This document shows positions 44,413 to 56,407 of a DNA stretch of 64,000 nt, one piece after another. The notes under the pieces were generated by a model. That model did not search any database and was not told the DNA's origin. It saw nothing but the letters and a program-made list of their open reading frames with translations. Both the position numbers and the translations under genes were made by a program. How positions within the stretch are numbered: position 1 is the first letter of the stretch; each line of letters opens with the position of its first letter. Source of the DNA: Lingula anatina (Eukaryota; Brachiopoda; Lingulata; Lingulida; Lingulidae); NCBI RefSeq assembly GCF_001039355.2, contig NW_019773958.1, positions 1,225,315 through 1,289,314 on the forward strand, in the 5' to 3' direction.

Positions 44413-47400
44413 ATGTTCACACATGTGTGTGTGCGTGCATGCATGCGTGCGTGTATGCGTGTGTGTTCCATGTGTTACCTTGGTATTGTCTTATTAAAGG
44501 CAAAAGCCAGTGCCCAAATGGCATCATAAGCCAGGGGAGCCTCTGGATAACCCTCTGTGTCAGAGGGAGCCTTTCCAATCCTCTTTTTCAGCTCATCTTC
44601 AAACTCTTGAGCTGTCTGAAACAATAGTGCACCAGCTAAACTTCAATGATCTTAAAGTCAAATTCATAATCCTTCGTGAAAATATCTCATTTTACAAACC
44701 TTGTTTAGATAACTTTGATTCTCTGTAAAACATCAATTGAATTCTGAAGATGATATCAGGAAACAAATAATTAAATAATACATCTAGAACAATTTCAATA
44801 GAAATAGACAAAGGATAAAATGCTACAGTTGTTTTCAACTGGATTATTCAATTGGACTTTCAAAATTTGTCAAAGTTTAACCTCACTTTTTATTTTGAAA
44901 CACTTTGCACACTGAAAACTAAAATGAAGCAGCTGACACACTGACGTCACACCTAACACATTCTACTTCTGATGGCACAATCCTTCTGATGTCACATCAA
45001 ACACACTCATTGACTACTCACAATTCCAGCATCACTGACAACAGTTTTGTTTTGATTCAGCATCATGGCTTCTGTTGTGAAATGTCCCTCCAAGGCCTCT
45101 CGCAGTTGCTCAGCTGTACAATTCACATTGGGGTCTGGTTTAAGATACCACTTATCTGGGTACCAACCAATTAGAAACCACACATACTTCTTACCATAGA
45201 GTTTTTCTTTGTAGACCTTAAAAGGATAATAATAGAAATAACTATAAAATATTTCAATGACAGCACTGTGTATACCATAAGTTTATATGTGGATGTAGCT
45301 ATACAAGATACAAAAATGATTTTTTTTCAAAAATTCTCTTAAAGCGAGCAAGGTAGAGAAGTGTGGGCAAACATTGAGAATTAAACAACTATTGTGTGAT
45401 CTTTACCTCGCAAAACACTCTCCTGGCCATATTTTCATAGAACACTCCAACAATTATTCGTGGGTCCTGTTTCTGAAATAAACATAACAAAGCACAATAT
45501 AGATTCAATTGAGATTAAAGAATGCCTTTAATTTGCTTAAACTGAAGCCTGTTACAAAATAAAATTGACTGGTTTGAAATAAGCCAGTAGAGTGGGAAAA
45601 CAAATGGCATCCAGCTCCCCAAAAAAATTCAATTGCACAGCAAAGTAACATGTGAGGGAAATGATCAATAGCTTTCAGCATTGTTGAATCATCTATTCTG
45701 CGATGACTGTCAATTTTAAGTGCACCCTAAGCACGTAAGACATTTAAAACTTTTAAGGGAAAGGAAGAAATAATGAATCAGGCATAAATAGATTTAGGAG
45801 CAATGTTTATCACTATTGCAAGGAAGTGCCTGATTATAATACATAAGTACAGCAAGGGGAGGAAGTGGACCCAGTCAAAATCCAGGTCTGCAGCCAGCAA
45901 TTTCAAAGGGGGGTCTTTTCTGAACAAGTTTTAATTTTAAAGCAGACCATTTTCTGTCAAAAAGGAGGGTTTGTTCTACCCCTCCCCCCAACCCCCCTGA
46001 AATCAGTAAAATCAGTAAAAATGCTGGGTCTTTTCTCACATCACGACTGATTCTGAAATGAATCAGAAAGAAATAAGAAAGTTTAGCATGTCCAAATGAC
46101 AAGTTTTATGCTGACAGTTTGTTAGTCACAGCAAGATCCTCCAAACACCAAGTGGGAATTCAGCTGCCTTCATTACACAGTGGCTCTAATTTCCTCATCA
46201 ATCTCACTAACCACTGCGACTCTCCGAGGAAAAAATAACTATTTCCTAAATGAATTGGTTTTTAAAAAAGTCATCAGACCAAAAATGTCACTGTGAAAAC
46301 AAGTCTGATTACTGGAATTATTGGCATTATCTGGTGAAGCCACCTTGTGTATACCTCTGGCAAGCTGACAGATCACCCTGAGAACCCTAACGTACCACAG
46401 AACACACAGAAGACACAATGACCCCATTCCCAGAGATTGGATCGATCCAAACTAGATCGACCTAACTCCCTGGGGGTTCACGCTAAATAGCTGTCAGCCG
46501 AGCGGGCACGAAAGTTAATTACCCCCTTACAGCTTGTAGTAGGCGGGACGGACATTTAAGCCAGATTATCTGACAGTAATCTAGTGAGACAACCCGCGGG
46601 ATAGATCGATCTAAATGTCTGGGAATACGCCCAATGTCTCTTTTGTCAGTCTGGTTTTGCTGCTGAAGTAAGGCTCTGTTCACAACCAAGTTGAACTGCA
46701 ACCTAACTGGGCCGTGCACTTGAAACATGCTGTGCATGCTGCATAATGACTTCTCTGCTTTCCCATACGCATCATCCCTGAAGGGATTACGTGGCATGTT
46801 TTCAAGTGGGTCGCACCATATTTGAGCCGCAGCTCAGTCAGGTCCACTCAACTTGATTGTGAACAGAGCCCAAGGTTGGTAATTAATAAATATGGTCTCT
46901 CTATTATCTTTCCAGTACTCTTTCATCTTTTTCAAACTTAAATTTCATCCTTTGATCTCTCTGCATTATTCTCTCTGTACTTTCAGTGTTGTAATTTACC
47001 TTCAAATTTCTAACAGCAACGGCTGGGTTGGTAAGGAAGTCTTGCCGGATGGCTATCTCTATTCCAGATTTTCTGGCCCTTTCCTCCAAATCTTTCACAG
47101 TCTGAAAAGAATTAATAAATTGAAAGGGTCTGAATATGAACTGGATAACATGCATTTCCTTTACTGGAGCCACAGCAGGATTAGTTCATTTTCTTACTAT
47201 ACAGTAAGAACTAAGAGAGTGATGCATGAAGTTTCATGGAGACTGTTCACAATGAATTTTGTTGACCATACTAATGCAAACTAACTCCACAGGTGCTCTG
47301 GCCAAATGCAATCAGATTAACGGACTAAGGGTGTATTCCCAGAGATTTAGATCGACCTAACTCCCTGGGGGTTCACGCTAAATTGCAGTCAGCCGAGCGC

Positions 47401-50220
47401 GCACCATAGTTAATTACCCCTTTACAGCTTTTAGTAGGCGGAGCAGACGCTTAAGACGGCTAAGCTGACAGTAATCTAGTGAGACTCCCCACAGGGATAG
47501 ATCTATCTAAAATCTATGGAAATGGGGTCTAACACTCCTCCTGGTGTTGAGTAGAATAAAGAAAACATGGTTATTATACATGTATGTTGGGGAAAAAGAA
47601 GAGGCAACAAAATTCATTACATTCATACAGACAGACAAATAGGCAAATCATTATACCAGAATAACAAATAAAGACGAGAAAAAATTAAAGACATACAATG
47701 AGCGTTTGACTATAAAGGCATGGTTAGAAACAGAGTAAAACTTCCATGACACCAGTGCATCCATAATGCAAACAACTGATTACATTTAAAACAGGGTGAT
47801 TACATTTAAAACTAACCCTATTTTACTTTTGTTTATTCATATTAAATTAGTGAATTATAACCAGATTCCCATTCTAGAGCTAATAATGCTTATAATGTTT
47901 TGAATTATTGGATGTCACACCTACATGAACTAGTGGCACTCTGAAAATAGAAATCTACACCCCAAAAAGGCGTTCATGAGATATACAAAACCTAGATATT
48001 TCAGCAGATTTGAATTAGATATATTAAAAGTTGGTGTTAAACGGAAAATTGTTGAACTTTCCAGGAAAAATCATTAAATGATCTTATGCCTACACTCAAT
48101 CATGCTTTCCTTCCATGACAGATACACAGACACACAAAAGAAAATTACACAGATGAACAAAATAACAATAATTATTATAGAGTCAGCCCAAAGAATGATT
48201 CAGCAATGTGTGGGATAACTTTCACTTCTATGCAGAGATCCTTTTAAAACCAAATTAAGATTGAAGTAGAAAAAATGTTTTAATGACTAAACACTGTTCT
48301 TGGATAAATATCAAGTAAACACATTTGCCATCTTAAATGTTTTCCTAATTTAAGTAATGGTTTTAAACGCAACTGCCTTAATGCAAAGAGAAGTTGTTCC
48401 ACTAAGAATAAAAGTTGCTTCAGCACAAAGAAAACATACATATTCCTCTGAGAATTTCTCATTAGTGCCAGCAATTTTAATAACAGTATAAGACCTTATC
48501 TTTTTACAAACCTAACCTTTAACTCACCGGAGATTGATGAAGTTGTCCAATAAAAACTGAAATCTCTCAAGTGAGTAAAAGTTAAAGTTTGCAAGAAAAA
48601 AAAGAAAACTAAGATCTTGAAGTGTATTTCAACATAGACACTCATGAGGCTATCATCTACTTTCGAACAAACAATCAATCAGTGTACTGCATAATTATCT
48701 ATAAACTTGTTTTTTTATGTCATCTAGGTACATGCAATCCCTTAACCACCAACTAAGTTAATGAGTTTGGCTTCATTCAACTTTACTGAACTTTCCAGTC
48801 AGACAATTTCATTTTGAAGACTGGTAGTTCTCTTTTCCGATCTTATTGCCTCCACTTTTGCCTTTGTTTTGGTTTTTATTTGTTAACAGACTGACTAAAA
48901 AATCTGTAGACAGATTATGATAAAAATTTTAGGCTAAGTCAGATAGGCTAACTTACATATGTTTAACCCAAAAGATTTTGCTGTGGTTAATTCATTAATC
49001 AATTAATTTATCTATAAACCAATAATAAATATTGAGCTGACTTGGAAAAGGTCTGCACACTTTAAGTGTTTTTCTTGTAACTTATCAAACAAATTTGCTG
49101 CTCAATGAATTTAATAAACACAATTACTGCTATCTCAGAAGTGAACTTTACTGAGTATGCAGACACCATTTTGTAACAGTTCTTAAAAAAGTGGACAAAA
49201 AATCCCCTTTTCAGTTTCTGATAGATACCTAAACAGGTTAGTTTGAAATTCTCTTTAAGTAAATTTTTTAACGGAGCCTGTGTCATCTCTCAGTATGCTA
49301 CATGCATGTGGCAGTGGAGACATACACTAATATCATCATGCAAACTCTAACCAGCTATATAGCTAATCAGGCATCAGAATTCTTAGCATGACAATCCTTT
49401 CCTTTCTGCTTGATGAGCCTAGGAATCATAGACGTCAGCTAATTTCACAGAGTGTATGTTTTACTTTTGCACTATAAATTTTACACAATAAATCATGAAT
49501 ACACCATTCTAAGCTATCTATGCTGGCTAAAAAAATTCCTTGCAAAAGAATCATTGATATGCCATTAAAAGTTATTTTTAAGCAATCTCAACCAAAGTCA
49601 GAAATGTCAGGCAAACGTACAGGTTTTTAAAATCACCATTTTCTTTACTTGGCCATATAGCCATGAGGTTTCATGCATTTCTTTATTTTAAAAACACAGA
49701 AACACGCTTTGAGGATCAATTAAAAGAAAATAGGAAGATCAACAAGAGAATAATCTGTTATCACAACCTTTCAACATAAGTCGATGTCTTAATCCTTTCA
49801 ATGTAGAAGATTTTTAATTGTTCAGATGCATAATTTTGGAATCATTAAAAAATTATACTTCAATACAGCACTTTTAATATATAAAATAGAATTAAAGAGC
49901 AGCATGCTTTTCAATTTTGTTTCTACCACTCAATAGGAATGTTCTGGTTAAAAATAATATATAAATAATTGCGACTAAAAAAAACAGTCAGCATAAAATT
50001 CACAATTTCCCCACTGAAGTGCTCGAGTCGTTTCCATAATACCCACCGTAGTGAACACTTCCTCCGTCTGTTGTATGGTGGCAATGCGGGTCCACCCCCA
50101 CTTCTGGAACAACTTCACACGCGTTGGGTTGTGGAGTGTCGCTGAGGGATGGGTGCGGAAAAACGTCGGAAACCTCTCCCTGTTGGACAGCGCTGGAGAG
50201 CTGGAGCCATAGGCAAGCTG

Positions 50221-50260
<40 letters not shown>

Positions 50261-53200
50261 AACAATGAAAATAAAATATCACAGAACTGGAGCCATCTGT
50301 AAGATATAAGTTTTATTTAATATTATTATTTTTTTTTTTATTACAACAATAATCATAAAACAATGAAATAGAGCTAGAGCCATAGGCAAACTGGAATTAT
50401 GATAATGGAACAATGTAGGAATTTGACTTTTACATAATAATTCAAATTATTGTATGCTGGCATTTGTTTGATTCTGATGACTTGTGATAATATGTTCAGG
50501 GCCATCTGCCTCTGGGAAAATGAACAAATGCAATTAATTCCTGGCAGCTCTTCTGCCAACATAACTGTATTAATAATGTGTAGATTTATATTCAGTGTCA
50601 TATTATGAATATACCAACACTAGGAAAAACGAAAAACTATATAAAGGAATTTGTGTGCATGGGCAAATATCTGCCTGTATCATAAAAAAGCAAATAATGC
50701 AGTACCTATTATATAATATATTCTGATCTATATGGGAATTAAATACACTGCACATATATTGCAATGACTTTTGGGAGGACATTGATAAAGTCATGAATAT
50801 AATGACCTTCACTGTTTTACTTGAAGCTACTGAAGTGATGTACAGTGAGGAAGAAATAAGCCACAATCTTTTTTTTCGTGAAATATGAACCTAAAATACT
50901 CCCCAACTCATAATCTAGTTAAAGCTCTCCTTTATTTTATTATCAAGGATTTTCCCAGTGAGCCGTCCAGACGTCATTTGAACAGCCTCCTGCATCACCA
51001 AACGGCTTGGACTCCCTGAAATTTTATAGGAAACTACAGGTGGTAATTTTGAATGGCCAATATCCCCAATCCTGGGAAAAGCCCTGATTATAATACCAAT
51101 AATCAAGTTATATCAGTTCTGGGCCCCGTAACTCGAAAGCATTGCGCATTGTGACTGAGCGCAAGCGTCTCGATTCCATAATTCACCTATACACGCCCCA
51201 TGTAATACTTTGTAGCCTCTATGTGATATCGCTATTCGCCATACGCTATGCTTTACAGGGCCCAGGTCTACAGATGTTGCTGCAGGCCCCAACAGCATCT
51301 TGATCTGCTGCCGAATCCTACACTATAATTTTTCAGATGACATCAAAGGGAGACCGTGACTAAGAAAATGAACTTCTCACATTATGGCCTCCTCTGCTCA
51401 CAGGAAGCCTTATTATCAGTTCATAAAAAAACTGGAAACACAGAAGATTAGTGAACATAGGTTTCTGAATCTGAGCTAAATCTCAGCTTTGTCATCTGTC
51501 AAATGGAGGAAACGTATCTCTGAGAACTCGCAGCTTGACACAAGGGAACGTCAATGTACAATGGCCCCAAGTTCTAAGAATGCAGGATCGCTTCTCCTGC
51601 TCTGAGTGAAGAGGAAATTAAAAGAGACATATTCTGTTCTTAATAGACATCATAGCTTCAAATGAAGCAAGGGGTGTCAGATCAGATATATCAACTAAGC
51701 TTCTGCTTTAAATGTCAATTACTAGCTAGAGAAGGGAAGTGCTGACGAGGCATTTCATTGTATTGGAACATATTGTGCCATAGTTTTATCAGGTGTGTGT
51801 GTGTGTGTGTGTATGTGTGTGTGCGTGCGTGTGTGCATGTGTGTGTGTTCACACATGCAATTGTGCCTGTGTGTATCAATTTTAATGTGCAAAGTGTGCA
51901 ATATCTATGCCGCATTCAGAACAAGTTGATCTACTGACTTACAGATCCGCAGATCAAAAATGGCCGACCCACTTAAAAGCAATGCCGACTAATCCCCTAC
52001 TGGTCTCCCAGCCTCCACACTCGCCACTCAACCCTGCAGGGACCTAGCAATTAAACAAATTAAATCTCGACTCCAAAGTTTAATTGCTAGGATCCTGCAG
52101 GAATGGGGAGTGTGGAGGCAGGGAGATCAGCAAGGGATTAGGCGGCATTGCTTTTAAGTGGGGTCGGCCATTTTTAGTCCACAGATCAGTTAGTCTGCAG
52201 ATGATCTGTTGTGAATGCGACTTACGTTTGAAAAAAGTTCACTGTGTTCCACATACATCTAAAAAAGGTTCTAAATCAGATTCCTTTGCTCCCATTGACT
52301 ATTTCCTCAATTTCCAGGCCTGCACAGACAGTTGCTTGATTGCAGACTTCAAAGGCAAAGTAAACCACGCAAAGAAAAATGTGTCATGAATTAATAGAAC
52401 ATCAAACCCACCATTTGACAGGCTTTTCCAATAGTTTTACAGCCTTAATACTGATATATGTGTAGCATGTCTCAACATTCATCCCCATTATTTGAATCAC
52501 ATCCTCTAAATTGGACTTTAATTACTAAAAGAGATACAAACAGTTGCTAGGTAAATGTTAACAAATGGTGCTGTCACTGGAGGTTGTCTTAAACTCTGCA
52601 ATCAACAGGAGTGACAGATCCACAGAATCTGTGTAGACAATGCATTGGGTTTGTCTACAGGAGCTAGGTAAAGAGGGCAGGAAGGGTGGTTAAGACCCCA
52701 TTCCCATACCTAGATCGGTCTAGAAGGATCGACCCATCTCTGAAGGGATTCTCTCTAAATCGCATTCAGCTAAAGCGGCCTAGATGTCTGGCATGCCAAC
52801 TCAAGCTGTTAAACGATAGTTAATTACCCCCAACAGCTTTAGTAGGCGTACCAGACATTAGAGTCACTTTAGCTGAATGCAATTTAGCGAGAAACCCCTC
52901 GGAGATGGGTCAATCTTGCTAGATCGGTCTAGGTATGGGAACCGGTTCTAAGATTCTTTTTCAGATTGCTACTGCACTATGAACATGTGCAGACACAATT
53001 TTAGGTTGTTAAAAAGTTGGAAAGATGTCTCTAGGGCAATTACAAATGATGGCTTGGGGGCCACCACAGTGAGTAGAATAATGCCAAGAAAAAAATCAGA
53101 TGTAAGATTTATTAAATCAAAACAAAATCATTATAGTCTATATGTGCCAGCTTATCTAAGAAATCATTTTCAATTCAGGATCTGTCTGATCCTAGCCAAG

Positions 53201-56200
53201 TTTTTTTTTTTCCTAATTGCATCAGGCACTCTATATGCTTACAGCAACATCAGCTAGCACATCATTTTTCCAGGGTCTACAACAGCGCTATTCTAAATTA
53301 TATATAATTCAACTTCTGGTTTCCACAATTAGTGATCAATTAATGTCAATCACAATATTAATTGCAATATACTTTATATACAATGCATCATAACATAATA
53401 CCATACAACACAAAATAGTGCAGTGAAAATACATGACAATACCAAATGATTTTGTGACAGAAATGCCTTAAATCAAAGACACAAAGGGAAAAATTTTGTT
53501 AATCTTGACATATTATTTCAGAAAAAAAAAGAGGCATTAACCAGCAAAAAAGGTCTGGGAATATTCTATCTCTGAGGGACAAGGGTGTCATCCATTAGCA
53601 GCTTATCTTTATGAAAGAACACACAGGCTGCTTCAATTTAGTCTAATGCATTTGCATGCTCAGAGCATTTTTCTGTGTTTTCCTTTCATCTCTTTTGATG
53701 TTTTGTATTTTATCTGAGGCTGGTTACACATAGTTGCCTAAAAAATCAATGTGACAGCTTTGCATTCATCTCAAACCACGGTCTTTTATGGCAGCATATT
53801 ATCCTGTCATAAAAAGTGCTATGCATCGCTTCAACTAGCTGTCAATCTCCGTAGCAACAACACCAGGGATGTGACACTGGAATTACCAGATGACAATAAC
53901 TTACACAATTCATAAATAATTCAACCGAGAGAGACTTTACTCTTCTGCTCTCCACCAGAGGTCAGCACTGTACAGGATCACATAAATTTCTCTATAAGCG
54001 CATTCAGAACAGAGGACTAACAAATCTGGGGATCAAATATGACTACCCACTCAAAAGATTGCCGCTTAATTCCCGATTAAACATTGACAGATTCCTCGCG
54101 GGGATTACACAACAAGCATTCAAGTGGGTCATTTTTTTTTTAAGTTTCTAAATATTTTTAAAATTTAAATTTATTTATTTGTTTATTTTTTATGTTTTGC
54201 CAATTGGACACAAAAAATTTCATTAAAAAAAAAACATCTTGGATGTACTAGTACTCATTATATAAGGACCAATAGATTATAGACATATTAGAATATAGCA
54301 TATATTGGCATTTACTTTCAATATCATATTGTTTTTGGATAAAAACTTGACACTAAGGATGTCTAAGCCATATAATGACCATGGCAGATATAACTAAATG
54401 ATAAGGTAAGATACATCTGTACAATATCCTGTGTATCAGAATTTACCAATCAATCAATCAATCAATTTAGAAAAAAGCATGAAAATGTTATCAACATTTT
54501 ACACTGTCGACATTATAGTTTCCAAACTGTTTATCAAAATGCAGCGCACAACACAGTCACTGATAATAATAATATCATATGACAGACAATTTTCAAGGCT
54601 CTGTGGTCAATTAAGTTTTTATCTTAAGAGAATATATATATATATATATATATAAACAATTATAATTATGGCCAAAATTCAACAGAATGTGGAATGTTGA
54701 GCCATTTTTCAAAAAAAAAAAAATTTACCAAATTCTGTTGGGATCGCAGAATTTTTCTGACTGTGAGGAGGAAAGACTTCCATAATCACATAGACAAACG
54801 TCCATGGAGTTATCAATTTCTATGATACATACGAAAATGTCATCTGTAAAATTTCTCGAAAAAAAAAAATCAGAAATCAAGGGAATCCTAGAGTTGTTGT
54901 GAACTGCATTAATCTACAGCTAGTCTTAGGAACCCCTGACATATACTGAGATGAATCGTGTGTTCATTTCACACCTAATGCCATTAGTATGCATTAAAAT
55001 TATACCAACTATGAAGCCAACTGCATTAAATTCAATCCTCATACAGTATGTTCTTCAGCTGTATCTTATCACATAATACGATCGAGGAGCATTTATAGCT
55101 GCCAGCTCATCCGAGTGTTAGAGAAAAACATTCATTTTTAATAAACAATGTCAAACACCCTGAGATTTAGATATTTGACAATTTTAAAGTTCAAAACTTC
55201 ATTTCAACAAATTGAAATGGTTAGATGATTAATTGTGCTAGATCACCCAGTAGCTGAACATAGAGAGGGAGAGTTCTTGGCATTTAACACTCCATGATTA
55301 TATTGGTTCATAAAAATCTCAATACAGTACTTCTCCTTTGATGACCAGAGTCACCTTCACTTTAATCATTTATTTAAAAAACTAAGTTTTTCAAATCTTT
55401 CTTTTTCATAAATTTCTAACATCTCTACCATCGTTTTATTAATTCAAGACTCCATGTGGGCATGAACTGCAATTTTAACTTTCAATACAAGTGAAGGAAA
55501 AGTGACTTAATTTTCAACTGCATATCTAAGTCATGTAATGATAAACATATGCAGAATTCACTTTATTTTGATAACAAATATATCCTCTGTGACTTAAGAT
55601 AATAATGAAAGTGCATCTTTCTTGGCCACAAGTCCTGGTAGCAAACCAGAGTTTTTATTTTTCTTTTTTTCTTTAAATTCTTTGTGCAGAAAATTGCAAA
55701 GAAATAGCTGATGAAATATCTACAGTGAAAAAATTTTCTGTGACTCTGGTAGATCCTAGCATCTCCTATAGTAACCTGTTGACACAATTAATCAAAGCAA
55801 AACACAGGTAGACGAAGAAGCTAAAATCATCTGCTCTATCAGCCTGTCTGCACCTGGTCACAATCAACATACCTGGTGGCAGGTGTAAATATAGCAGCCC
55901 CAGGAGGATTATGCCACAAAGAGCAGTTTTCCTAAATCAAATTTCAACACTTTGTGTATGAAACGCACACTCCCCATGGTGAGAAAATTAAGACTGATGT
56001 TGTTTGTCGTAAAGAGCAGAGTTAACCGCAGCAGTTTTACTGATAGTATTGTATGCATTATATACAGAACATGTGTGAAGTTTTACCACAAATGAAATCC
56101 CATGTTGGAATGGCTTCAATTTTACTATCATAGCTGCTGTAACTTTTGTTGTTTTCTTATTATAGCAACTAAATACTTTGTGTAGGTTTACTACATAAAA

Positions 56201-56360
56201 ATATGCCAATAACTTCTGTTGGACGTAATACCAGAAGAAGAAACTCTTTGAAATCCAAAATCTTGCTCTGCTACAATAAAGTGTAAATAATAATATTTTG
56301 CACTTTTTGCTTGTTTAATAATATGTTGTAGTTATGGATGAGTACATTGTGGTATCGATC

Positions 56361-56407
<47 letters not shown>

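Noticed and set aside
44217-44627. Open frames of Val-Cys or His-Thr repeats
   Set aside because: They are translations of the (GT)n microsatellite. The only coding part is GABBR1 exon 44479-44615 on the minus strand.
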